Source: Lingula anatina
Lineage: Eukaryota; Brachiopoda; Lingulata; Lingulida; Lingulidae
NCBI RefSeq assembly: GCF_001039355.2
Contig: NW_019775181.1
Location: forward strand, 157,706 to 221,705
Reading direction: 5' to 3'
DNA length: 64,000 nucleotides
In this document: positions 47,001-61,200 of the stretch, in pieces
Position numbering within the stretch: the first letter of the stretch is position 1
Layout: every line of letters begins with the position of its first letter
Program-made: the position numbers and the translations under genes
Notes under the pieces: model-generated
The model's input: the letters and a program-made list of their open reading frames with translations, nothing else
The model's database searches: none
Told to the model about the DNA's origin: nothing

Positions 47001-50000
47001 AAAAGAAGTATCTACTGGTAATATTCTAGCAAAACGTCATGCAGAGAAAAATAAGTAATCAACGTTTGATTAGTAAAAAGTAGCCCCCAACAACGCATTT
47101 AGTAGAAGCAAGGTCAGAAAGCATGAGACGTGCGTAGAAGGCTATTGTTATTGCGAGGTATGCAGCACAGAAGCAGAGAATAAAGGTGTTCAGAAATAAA
47201 TGATGATATTGATGTGTTATTTATCAAAATAAGCCAGTGACGTTTTATATTTACTGGCAATTCTTTGCAACACCAGCTGTAAGCTTAATTACTTCAAGCA
47301 CCCCGTCCTTTGTATGACATATTTCATTGGACATACTCTTGCCCACATGGAAAGCTTGGAGGCGGTGAGGTTTCTGATACAAGACTACGATTGTCGACAA
47401 AGGTATGACGGTGAACAGGAAAATGCATCATTCTACATTAAACAGAGGATATATGTACCCGGCCCTCAGCCCGGTAGTTATTACACTGTGTGCATGCACT
47501 GGTGTTAATGTTTCAGAGACAGTTTGGGTATTCTGTAGTCTATGGACTGAAGGGCTTTACTGCGTTTGAATGAGACTCGTCTCAACTAACACAATTCGTA
47601 TGCGCCGTTTTGTTTGTAAGGTGCAATTATACCATCTGCAGTTGCTAATATGTCTTAACAGTGCGTTCATGATTAAGACGTATTAATGCAGCGTCCAGAA
47701 TAGAACGAAGACGTCGGGAAGGAGAGGACGTGTATACAATGTTAGGAGACAAACATAGGTTTTTCGGAAGGAACCTGCCTCATCTTAATTTGTTTTTATG
47801 CTTTCTCTACCGCGTTATGCATTTCCCCTTGATTTGATACTTTAAGACATCTCCAAAAATGCTGTCAAGTACTTATAACTCAGACAAATACATCTTCTAA
47901 GTTTTATTTTAATAACAAATTCGACACATTCGTGCGATTAAGGGGAACTACACATGTTGGCTCCAATTGCAAGTGGCTACCATTTACAAAAATGATGCAA
48001 GACGCGGTAGTGAATAAGTGATGAGGCAGGCGACTTGATGACGTGGGGAAGGTAGTTGGTTGTGGGGTCCATGAAATAGATAACGCATGCGCATGCTGGA
48101 TATCTGTACCTTTCTGTGTGATTACTCTTATGGCCACTAAGAGGCTCGATGGAGAGGGATGGCGGACATTTTGTCTGTCTGTTTGTCTACTCCTCCAGCC
48201 CCTAGATAAAATTTGAAGTGCTGCTGATAAGCATCTGTGCTTGGAAAAGATATTACTACATAAGTCATTTGTGAACATTACAGGAACCGAAGGCCGGTAG
48301 TGACATGCATTTACGTGTACTCGGGTTTCGAAATCTCTGGTGCTAAAATCTATATATATTTGGAAGGCGTCCAAAGCTCTTGGCCTTAGCTCCAGTAGGT
48401 TAAAAATGGAAGAACAGAGGGTTGAAGTTTGTAGTTTGCATTATTTTTCAACCAGATGTCGTCAATTTGTTGAGGGCATGTGTGTCACAGAGATTTAGAC
48501 AAAATAAAATGCATTTCGCTGTGGATGGTAGTATGTGAGTGGTAAAGACAGGCTGAACAAAGCAGATGTACACGTACGATGTAAATAGGCTAACCTGGAA
48601 AACTGCATGTATTGCATTCATTCCTGTAAGTAGTTATTTAAAACCAGAGACACGCATGTATTTCGGCTAAGATGTTTTTTTCTGTTTTTGCTACCTGTCT
48701 GACTCAACAAACACAGTGGCTGCAAAACGAGGTGCTTACCGAGTTAGAAAGCAAAGGGAGGCAACACAGGGTGTAGATTGGGGGGGGGGGGGGTGAGGCA
48801 GTGCAAGAAAAAGATGGTACAGATGGTGCTGATAGTCTCGAAAAATCATTTACAAGTACTTTTTTTAAATGTGTACTACAGAATACACTGCGAGACTCAT
48901 CGCTGTTGCTTTTTCCTCTTTACAATCGAAAAAAATTATCTGTCCTAAAAATGCAAAATTAAATGTAGACTTACTAGTACGTTTTGACATAACAGAATTT
49001 CCTCTTAATGCGTTTGTTCTAGTCGCGTTTGTACATGTTTTCATAGAATCTTTTGTTTGAATAATTTGGAGCCCCCCCCCCCCGAGTTAACTTAGAAAGA
49101 GAAGTCAATGGACACACATTTACATACACAACATAAATAAATAGAAATGGACAGCGAGCGAAAGATACACACCATTTTTTAACCGTCACAATGCGAAATA
49201 TTTAAGATACCAGATAAACTGATGAAGACACGCATTGTTCCGACAATATCGTAGCAACGTTATAAGATGTTTCACGTGTACAGCTTGTTTATTTCGCGCA
49301 TCTGCAATTAATAACGAGGTTATTAATCACGTGAACTATGCCATACGACCGAGAGGAGGTAGGAGGTAGGTAATCATAACCAAACAGTCCTCATTGCCTG
49401 GAATCCTGGGATAGTCCAACCACTGACGCAACAAGGTCAAGTTCAGCCGAGCTTATGTCAGCCTAGTAACACGTGTTACTGTTAATTAGGGCGGCATGGT
49501 TACTGCTGTGGGTCATGTGACTGTGGTTAAACTACAGTCACGTGGTATGCGCCTCGCTATCGATATCTTGAAAGCTAAAGGCTTTGTCAGAAAATGTTTC
49601 ATATCGAGGCTGACGCTGTAACATATGCCTGTACACTAAAAAGGCAGAATGTGTCAGGATTTTTGTACAAAAAAAAAAAAAAATAATAAAATAAATAAAT
49701 AAAAAAATAAAAATAAAATAATTAAATAAAATAAATTAAAATGAAATAAAATTGTAATATCGGTCTTTGCTTCAGAGGATGGATTACATGATTTGGCAAA
49801 GTCTTCTGCTTCGTTTATCGAAGAAATATCCTAGCTATCTTCAATCCCCCTATTCTAGAAGTTTATTATAAGTAGTACATATCTCTCTCTACTACGTGAA
49901 CAGTAAGATCTAAAAAGAGGAGCAATCTCCCAACACACCGCACTGAAAGGCGCAAAATGCCAGCAAACACACGGCTAGGCAGGCCACAACGCCAGTCAAA

Positions 50001-53000
50001 ACACACGGCTAGGCAAAACCAACATGCCCTATTTGTGTGCAGAACGCATTGGTGGTTGGATGCGTGGAAGTTCAAATGGTCCTCTTCTGCATGGTGCTTG
50101 ATATGAAGTTAGGTGGGCGTGCCAACCTCGCACGAGGCATGCAACGCAATGTCTGCACTCCTGAAGAGGTTGACATTCAATCCTTGCAAACAACATATTC
50201 AAACAAACAACATCTTGTTTCCTACAGTTACAACAGGTCCACCTGGAAGAATGTTTGGATTTGTTTTTTTTTCTTTGTACTTGGATCATGCATCAGTCTT
50301 TTTGTTTGGGTTTCATTAATCTAGATGATTTTTTTATCATATGGATTATTAATCTGTTAATGTGGTTAGTCATGTACTAATATATTTATGTGCTGTTTAA
50401 GATGAAGCGTGTGTATGAAGGCAAGCAGTCGTTACTATGGGCGTATTAGGTGTCAGAACAGAATATCCGGAAATGCCAATTTTTATGAGGATTGATTTCT
50501 ATATTTTTGCTCCCTAAACGTTCCCCGAAATACCAAAATCGCTCAATTTAAGCGTAAAGTGTTCAAGTATTGGATATTCCCTCTACTTAAATTACTGTTG
50601 GTGATAGTCTGTATGCAGATATAACTCATTTCAATATAGAAACGTGCTTCAATTAGGCCACGTTAATTTGTTTCGATTAATTATGAAAACTAGACCACAA
50701 ACAAACAAAACAGAGGTTAATACTTAAAGTTAACTGAGCACCTATATAAAAAACTGACTTCAAGCCGATGTGGTGTGTATATGCAACTGTGTACAAGGTG
50801 GATCCACGTACGCTTAGGGGTAATGGTCTATTTTACGACGGGAAAAAATTTACACTAGCTTTGAATTTGGGGATTATGCTATTTTTGGGAGTTTATGCCA
50901 CTGAGGGTAAAGAAGGTTAAAATCAAACTCACTGAGTCAACGACTACCTTTTTTCGAAAATAGAAATCTAAATAATGAAACATTTAAAGGTGAGTACGAG
51001 TTTTGTCTGTCTGTGTCGTCCGGCAGAATTCAAACTTTCAGGAAAACTGATGTCCACCTGGCTAATGTGCACAAACTCCACGGAGACTCTTGCTGAATGT
51101 AATCACATGAACAGAATAACACGCCTCCTCTTGTGTCCAAAGTACGAGTATATAATCAGCAGCTTCTCTGTATAATTCTACTCAACGCCAGGTGACGTGT
51201 TAGTCTGACAGTCTGATTGCTTTCAGTGAGAGTCCCCTTGGAGTTAGTGCCCACTAGCAAGTGGGCACTTACACATTCTGAACAGGCTCGATGCGAGTCA
51301 TGTTTGTATATAGCGCCAGTGAGAAAGTTAATAGTAAATGTGCTACGTATGTGAAGTCGACGCGTGAGCAACATGAGGGTGTCTGTATTTAGGCGCTATA
51401 AATGGGCACAGTACTAGTATACACACGAGTATAATATTTGTTTGTTTCTTGGCGTGTATATGGGTGTACACAGGCATGAAAGTATATGTATATAAGGGAG
51501 GGAACGTATGTTGGACTGTTGATAGGCGTGATTTTATAAAGTACTGTAGTTTGGATCGCAGGGGGCGTCTCGATAGTCCGAAGGTTCATTGGTCCGAAAA
51601 GTGGTAACATTTTCATCGATTTTTTAATCAAGGGTTCATTGGTCCGAAGGTTCTATAGTGAATATTCGGACCAATGAACCTTCGGACTATTGCTACGGCC
51701 CCGGATCACAGATGTACTCGTACAACAGGCGAATTCTGAGAACGCAGGGTTGTACTTACCCGTTTGGGTTCTGGAGGAGGTAGGGCGTGGTCTTCACCCT
51801 CAGGGGATTGTCTTTTAGACCCCATGGCAGCATCCCCTGGGGATTTGTACGCAGCCAGCTATAATGCAAAGAACGAGATGGTTAATAAAGGTTTCGTCTT
51901 GAAGACGTGTACAGAGCAGAGAAGGCCAGTATGCACCAATATCATTGCTTATAGTTGGAATCTAAATAAAAATAAAAATCATTACGTAACCGCACTGATA
52001 TCAGTGTTCAGTTTCATGTTGTTTACTATGAAAATAATATGTATACATAATAACGTGGGATATCAAACGTTCAGTATTATAATTACTACCTGAGCGGCAA
52101 TCAGGCCCAAGCTTGATCAGTATATATCTACATATATTCAATTATGAAACATTTGCATTTACAAAGAACAAGGTATAACCATGGCATAACTCTGCCAGAG
52201 GACTAGAAATGTTTTCTATTGCTTCCCGCCCCCTTAATCTAATATAAAATCTCTCTCTGTCTTTTTTCTCTCTCTCGATCGTTATGTCATTAAATATATG
52301 TGCATTATACCATGCACGAATTGAAATAAAAATGCATATGGGATCCGTATAACGTACAGAATAAAGTTACCAGGGATCAATTGTTGTATGTCTAATTACT
52401 GTAGTTAGGCGTACAAATCACACGGATATCGACAAGTTGAGACCGACAGTTTCACCTTGAAATTGTTCACATCGGTAACAAGCACGTGGGGTGTCCTGTA
52501 TCCCTGAGCCTATCCCCTAGATCAACCATGGATTCATATCCCCACTTAATATATGTATTACACTAACACGGAGACCAAGGGGCCGTTAACAATAAGTTTT
52601 GTCGACTTAGCTAATGCGCATCGACTCCACGTTGATTCTCTTTGTATGTAATCAGACTAACAGACTAACACATCTCCTGGCGTCGAGTAAAGAATACGGA
52701 GAAGCTGGGGACTACATGAGTACGTTGGAAACGACAGGGGGGTGTTGGTCTGTGAATCTGACTGCATTTAGCGAGAGTCTCCGTGGAGTTAATGCGCATT
52801 AGCTAGGTCGACAAAATTCATTGCGAGCGGCCCCTAAGAATAATTGATCCTATCAACCACATTCAACTTGTTCACCTGTTCTGCGAGAAATGTACTTTCT
52901 TGAAAGCACGTGTTTTTAATACTTTTCTCTATCGCCAATTAAGCCTGGCGTTGAAGAAGGTTTTCCCAGGCTAACCATACAGGCAAAGTAAAATAATAGT

Positions 53001-54249
53001 TGCACAGTTGTTGATAATCCAACGATTTTATGTAATATCAACTCCGTTGGCAGAACTCCTAGTAAGTCGATCAATGGAGCCATTCACCCGTATCGACTTC
53101 AAGAAAAAAACCAAGCGGGAAAGAACTTAAAAAACAAACAAGAAAGAAACACTAACTGCAGCGCGTGGTGCTAGTCTCAGGTGGTTCATTAGACGGGGGA
53201 GTCTTAAGGGAAAAAGGCAAGCTGTTATCCCGGAGTCAATGTTGGTCCGGGGTCAGCACAGGTCACCGTGTGTTTGTACAATCCTGGGGTCTAAGTACTC
53301 AGAATCTACCCAGACACTTGACGTAATGTGTTAATGGAATAGAGCCCGGTGGGTAACTGTAATCTCAATTAGACCACGTCTACGCCGGGTACCTGGCCAG
53401 GAAACATCCGGGAATAAAACTCAACGGGAAGTTGCCTTATTGCATGACCTCTCGGGATGAGAATCAAAATGGCGCCTTTGAACAACGTGACCCATTGCCT
53501 TAAACATTTCCGGCCATGGCTTGATCAGTTGGGATCCCAGGCCCTAAACACTTACATTCTATAGGCACTATTTACCTGTACTATATAATAATTCATGTGC
53601 TCTAGACTGCCGTTCAGGTACTTAGACTCATAGAGTTTGTAAAATGTTTGAAATTCCAATGCCTAACCGGTGTTATTCGCTGGGACTTGGACCACGCTGA
53701 GCACCAACACAATAGTGTACACGTACTACGTAAGTAGAGGAATCACATATACTACAGTGTATATAGTGTATGATAATACAACGAAACTATATCCTTTAAG
53801 ATAATACAGCTTTTATACTAGACAAGACAAGATGTTACATGTACATACTATGATAAAACTACTAATACTTCGGTACTAATTATTTAATAATACAAGTAAT
53901 ATACAATATGCGGTATGATAATACAACTAATATACCATATGATTATACAACTAGTATACTGTATGCTTGGTGATAACTAATTTACTATATACATTGCAGT
54001 TTGTGTAAGTGCTTGTGTATACTATAGATTATATGATAATAAAACTAATATACTTTATGGCATGGTGACAGATTTCTTTAAGTTAGACCTGATTGGACGT
54101 TGAACAACTGTCAAGTCATTTCACGTAAATATAACAGCACGGGGAATACTCGAATCATTGATCAGAAACGAGTCCACTTTCAAAAGGACAGTCGTTTTCC
54201 AGCAAGTTTACCTAAATGCAAAAAAAAAATAATAAAATAAATAAAAAAA

Positions 54250-54292
<43 letters not shown>

Positions 54293-57200
54293 AATAAAAA
54301 ATAATAATAATATAAAATAAATAAATAAATAAAATAAATAATAAAGAAAACAAGCGCCTATAGAATTGTTGTTCCTATGTTTTGTTTGAACGTCAATATT
54401 AAGTTTATGAAAATTTCGAAAAATGCCAGTCTGGTTGCTTGTTCATAGAACATGTTAAGCTGACTAAAACTGTGCCTAAGTACATCATTTGCAGTGCACC
54501 CAGGTAAGTGTTTCAGTACCGGTAGATGCGCAATTTGTTCAGAACAGCAACCTCGAGCCATTTATTCTCTGTGGTATAAATAATGCAGCAACGGAAATGC
54601 CAGCTCGGCGGCTGGTATATGTTGAAGCATCTGGCAGAACATAACATATCAGCTCCCATAACTATTCGAGTGAATGATTACATTCCTGTTTCCGCAAATC
54701 AATCATTGTATATCTAACATTATCTATATAGCATGTAATATTCAAGCCTGTTGCGTTGGTATGGTTAATAATCATATAAACATATGGATGTCACATGAAA
54801 CATTACATAAGATACTTTTCATGTGAATTTTGCTTATTAAGTGTATATCACCTATTGCCTAAAAGTGTATATGGTTTACCAGTGCTATATCTTAATGAGA
54901 AAAAAGGCGTACATACACTAAACGCACGATACCTTCCGATGGGAAAAGTTCATAGAGTCATAAACATTTAGAACATATCCAAACTCAGTTACAGGTTTCT
55001 TGCTCATATAAATCTCAAGATTAGCAATTAAGTTCAACACGAGGTTGAGTTTTTTTTTTTGCACTCTGCTGTCTATGAACATCCTTTGTAAAGTCATTTT
55101 AGTAACACATGAGCGTTAGAATAAAATAAAATTAGTCAATATAGGCGATGATTAGAGTAGGCCTCTTAATCCCAATAATTAGGTATTGTCGTGCTTTTAA
55201 ATCTGAAAAAGGGCGTCACTGCTCAACCAACAGTTAAGTATATATTATAATGTACACCGACATCTAACAAATAGAAACACAATATTATCATGAGCTCTTT
55301 AATATATTGTATATGAATGGACACCGTCAACGAGGCAATACCATAATGGCTCATACACAATGCAAAGGATAAACAAAAACATGAAGCTTCTGCCAGGGTC
55401 GCCCTTTATTGCAACCAAACCGAGAATTTCATTCCTATATCTATATCTTAAAAGATGTTGCCAGGAAAATGCATTCCTCACTACCTAATAACCAACTCAT
55501 TAGATCCATTTACCACTCCCGAGGTGTTAATCAATTCCACGGGAAATTGTCCCCTCCAGAAACGCAATTAGTCCCCCAAAAACAATCATCCACTCCACAA
55601 TCAGGTGCACGCTTTCCAATAACGTACCACTCGACAGTGTGGCGTTTTATCAGGCTCTCACGCGCCGAGAAAGGAAGCGCCGCGAGTTTATTAATCACTG
55701 GGTCAATTTTATTTATCTATTCTCTTTTTAATATAAGGATTCGTTAATATCTTATGTGCGCCTGAATTAAAAGCAGGCGTATAAATATCAGGTGTTGTTA
55801 AAGCGAAATAGCTAGCCTCCCAGCTGTTCAAGACTTGTTTAACCAAGTTCCATTCGGTAGATTGGATGATTCGACAGGTGAGCTACAGCTGGGAGAATAT
55901 TAATGCTGTGATTAGCGACCACTATGTTTAGTCTGTTCTGGTGAGAGACGCAAGCGTGTGCTGGTCTGGTTTTAGCTACACACCTTAAGCTCGAGAGATG
56001 GTTCTCTTCACTGATATTATGTTAGTCATCAGAGTAAGACATTTTGAATAACAAAAAACTGCCAGTTTTTCTGGAAATGGAATGGTTAAGCCTTTACTGA
56101 AAATTGACGTAACACAAGCTTTTATAAGAAAAATAGAAAAAAAAAAAAATCAGTCGTACAACAGAAAGCAAATAAAATCTTAACTCAATGAAAATAATTG
56201 AAATAAAGAAAATTAAAGAAAAACACAAAATGGACCAGACAAAGACTAAAACGGAAAGTAAGAAAAAATCAAATAAAAATAAATAAAACATTGAGTTAAT
56301 AAGTCGGTAATTAACCACTACTTCATTTGTCGATAATTTTGCCAATTAATCCCGAGCCTTCAATAAGTAATAGATGACTAACGTCACTCCCCATCTGCTT
56401 TAGGCATATATGAATCGACGAACCGTGTCCGTAGATATGGAGGCATGGCTGGGAGCATAGGAATGTTAAAACAGCACGAACCTGGCCAGCCATAACTCAA
56501 TGTTTGCTTTAAGCTTGTTATTTAAGTTCTAGATATTACTGCCAATAAATAACGCCCTTGGTAAATATCATCCGTTATTTTTATGGAGCTATGAAACTGC
56601 AAAAAATCACTCGTGACCTTTATTTTCTGGGTTATTTTGTGCTTTGTATTATCCATGTATTTCATTGATTAAAAGTGTTTTGACAGATTTTATTCATATT
56701 TCTGATCCTTTGTTAAAAGTACCATTTAGCCGGTGCGCTGTATACAGGAGATGGGAGGAACTCAATAATAGAAAAGCATGCTCATGATCAATTCTGTATT
56801 GGTGTTATACAATGCTGCTCTAAGTCAACTATGAAGTGTTGGCCTTAGTCAAGGATAATATGACTATAAGATTCGCTGCTGGCTTTCCCACACTCTCTCA
56901 ATATAATCCGGTCTCTTTCAAACTGCCATACTGGGCATGGAATGGGGATTAATTTGTTCGGTCTATTTGGAATCTGCAGGACGTCTGCCCTTATGCTTGG
57001 ATGTAATAATAATAATAAGAAAAAGAAGAAGAAGAAGAATAAATTGTTCTCGCACTTGCTATGAATTCAATGACCTACATGTAGCAGTTACATAATACTA
57101 TTAAAAACAAATATTAATCATCAATGAATATTAAATGTACCCATTCAACTTGAAAACGATTTACAGACTCCCTACGGGCGATTCGTATAGCAATAAACTG

Positions 57201-58186
57201 TGCCGTCAAAGCTAATATTACAAAGTTCCTCAATGTGCAGGACTGGTGAAGTCCTGTGGCAGTTACATATACTACGAGCGTATAAAACTTCATTCACTGC
57301 TGAACATTCTGATCTGCTGTTTACACGAGCACCTTGCACGCTTGCTACACGTGTGCCAGTGCCGCGTAACCAGCTGTATGTACTCGGATTAAGAGGGAAT
57401 ATTGTGACTTTGACATAAAAAGGATCGTCCCATGTATATACATCATGCACAGGATCTTTGGCGTCCAAACCCAAATAGTCTAGATTTCCGTATGATAGAT
57501 GGATGACACATATAACAAGATACTGCAGTAATTAATCAACACTGGAGAAAAGACTACAGAAATCTCAAAGAGAAAATAAACTCAGTTCTTAAGGATTTCC
57601 TTTACGGGATTTTCGCGTTAAATGTAATTTCCCTTGAGAAAAATGACATATTCTGCTACTTTGAAACCATTGCTCGGCCTATTCCTGCACTTGGATTCGA
57701 TATTTTATACCATTCCTAATTAAATAATTTAGTTTAAAATGTCTGACCAGTCTTCTTGACATTTCGAACGGAAATACGGACATCACGTTCCTTTTATTTG
57801 AGGGGTTTGATCATTTTAAGGCCTCAATTGGGACACATAAGTAGCTTTGCAAGATATTTAGACAAAAATACGACTTTGTGACCTTTTGAAATTCGCATAG
57901 TATCCTTTCGGATTACATCAAAATAAAGTGCATGAACCCTAGGCATGAGAAGCGATTCCATCCTCCAATATGTGACAACAAATATTTTACCATGATCGAG
58001 TAAAAGGACAACTCCGTTTCGAAGCTTTTATACAGCACTTAGCTGCCCACTTAAGCGTTCAGTTCAGTGTGGCTATAACGTACATTAACCAAGAGTAACC
58101 GCTATAAAAATCGATATTAAATGACCGATAGGCATCAAAGCTTGGTACTGATATTACTGTATTTACGTGCATAAACACTGACACTC

Positions 58187-58218
<32 letters not shown>

Positions 58219-61200
58219 AACAAACACACACACATTGAGAGTGCGGTTATACTGTAAAAACGTATTAGCTGATTACTTCCTGAATGATATCGGCATAAAA
58301 GCCAAATAATCCATTTCTGAAACACACGGAGCAACGTCAGTGCATTGTGCCTTTCAAAAGTTCACGAGTCCCGGGAATAGCTCTCGCCTTTTGGGGTTTT
58401 GTAAATACGTGTTGCACAACGCCAGGTATCTCCAACGATCTATCATTAGTCTCAAATCGGGTTCCGCGATGCTAAACATAAGTGAGGAACACACAGTGTA
58501 ACCATACTTCCTGCGGCCAATCAAGACCAAGTCTATATTTATACTAGGACCCAGTGTATTGGATCCTAGATTAATGTGAGTTTTCAAGCTCTCAGGTGGA
58601 TCCCCACCCACTACACGTAATATCAGTGTATAATAATAAACTTCACACGCCTGAGGGGGTTTGGTGTGCAGTAACAAAGACACAGTTTCGAGACGTGCAA
58701 TGAGAGCAGGTTTCGAAACATTGCATTAATGGCCATTTGTCACTTGGTTCCTGAGCAAATCAATTTGCGAAAGCATTGATATTAAGATATACTGTGACCG
58801 ACTTCACGTCATTTCACTTCCAATTTATCTGATACTGAACTCAAATGCTTTTGAGTGTGACTTCGTACAATGATAACAAGCCTACGGACACGGCATCAAT
58901 ATTGCAACTGTCATTGTCATTTGAAGAGAGATTAATATGAAGCTAGCTGTGACCGTGAGATAAAGGAGCTTACAAGAGGTTGGAACAATGCAGGTGTCCG
59001 TCCTTGTCTTTATTATACCTGGACAAGATTCTAAGATTCTATGAGATTCTAAAAGATTCTGAGATCTCTGCCTTATTCTTCAAATGACACCTATTGACTT
59101 TAAACACAACGATAGCAATAGTTTCAGGATCTAAACAATGTGTCTTACGGATAGCACAGCTGAGATCACCACTGACTAGCAACTGGCCTTCCCCATCTCA
59201 TGTTACTCTTGAGTTCCTTACGTGCGAGGTAGAATAATAGTTTCAGGATCGAAACTGTGTTTACGAAAAGATGATGAGGTTGAACTAACAGTTTTAATAA
59301 AACCTGACTATTCCCGAGCGATTAAAGAGAGAGAGAGATTGATTGATTGATTGAGGGAGAGGCAGAGTGTTAAAGACATTGAAAGTTGAAGGTTTGATAA
59401 GATTTTCAACATTGGCTTCGTATTGTTGGAAATGTGTGCGTTAGTTAGTTACGTTACGTTTATTAGATATATAAAATTCGAATAACCTCGATGTCATGAA
59501 ATTGCCAATCGTCCAATCTTTAAATCGAAGATAAATAATGTACTGTGCTCATAATGTATGTATCTACCTGGAACTAGAACCATATCTATACACTAATGTA
59601 TATGTGTTTGTGGCGGAGGGGGGGGGGGAGGTGACAGGTAATATGAACACTGGTCGAAGAATCAAGCTTAGAATACATATTGTTTCTTCACTATGTAATG
59701 TAACTGTACATGTACACATTTACCAGTCCAATATACCGTCTGTTGAATCACTATTTCTAGCTATCAGCTTCTTTAAGTGGGCACTCGGTGCTTGGACACA
59801 GAATAGAGCACACCGGAACAAAATAATGGCACAATCCTTAATGCTTCTTCAAGTTGACGTTATTGAACGAAATAATGTATACCCTAAATTAGCCAATATC
59901 AAAGAGCAGTGAAGGATATTCATAAAGAACGAAGGTGTAATGGTTTTAACCTGTTTGTTCTGTATGAATACAGTGTTGGCTCTCTTTTCCTGTATCGGTG
60001 TCTAATTGATTGATATTGGCAAATTGCACACACTTGTTTAACTTTACTTTTTCAGAAAACTTACTGTTAGCCTAGGTTATTGGCATCTCGCCATTGCTTA
60101 AACCTAACAGGATGGAGGCAGAATATTAGGTTAGAGGAATGAAATCTCTATATAGATTTAAACATTTTTTAAACATGAGAAGTCATTCATTAGAAACGAA
60201 ACAATTGCAATAAAATTTAAAAAAAAAGAAATAAATACTGAAATATTCACAAAGTGGCAAACGGGTACTCACCTCTTGCGTTAGTCGTTTGGTTTCTTTT
60301 TCTGACAGCAACAACCTGTTGGCGTATTCTCGTATCTGCTCTCGGTATTTCTCGTTCTCTTCCTCATATCTCGTTCGTCTCTCCTCAACCAGCTCAAGTT
60401 CCTCGTTAAGGCGAATTGAAACTTCCTTCGCACAGTTCAACTCCTCCTCAAGTTCCCGGATGTGTTGTAAATCCTCCGCACTCTGATACTGACTCTCTAA
60501 CGAACGTATACGCTCCTCGTACATCTGTTTATCAGCCTCAATCTGGTCATTCTTACGCTCCGACTTTCGCAGCTTGAACTGCAGGATGCGGCAATTTTTG
60601 GCGGCAATTTCGAGTTCACGTTGTAACTCCTGTAATTCGACGGATTCCTCCTCGCGGAACTGGTCGTGAATCTCGTCCATTTCCATTTTCATCTCCTCCA
60701 TTTCCTCCTTCAATATGGCGTTCTCCTCTCTGAGTTTACTGACCTCTGTGTCGCCATCACTGCCCGTATTCTTGGCCGCCATTTCGCTGTACTTCGTTTC
60801 CAATTCCTGTAGTTTTTCTGTCAGCTCCTTGTTACTCCTTTCCAGATTTGAACTGAGCTCTTCGGCAGCTTTTATACGACCGTTAAGGGAGTCTATTTCC
60901 TTTTGAAATTCAGCAATTTGTTTAGTGTGTTTAGCTTTTTCGCTAGACCGCTCTTCTTCTACTTTTTTCGTAGAATCTGTTGCAGCTTTAAGCTGCTGTT
61001 TTAGTTTTATTACCTCTTGATTGTGTTTCTTATTTTCTTCTTGTGCTTCTTTCAGAGATTTATCAATTCTTTCTTTTTCTTTTTCTGCGCGGTTCTTTGC
61101 CTCATCTGTGGCAGTTTTAAGTTGCGATGTAAGAGCAGATATTTCGTTCTTAAGTTTTTTCACTTCGAGTGATTCCTTCTCGGCCTGTAACTTTTTCTGT

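Noticed and set aside
51764-52093. 109-codon plus-strand ORF
   Set aside because: It is the antisense shadow of MTCL exon 2 (51760-51858), whose minus-strand frame joins exons 1 and 3 in phase.
58354-58683. 109-codon minus-strand ORF in MTCL intron 1
   Set aside because: No recognisable domain, repeat-element motif, or paired splice signals. Length is compatible with chance.
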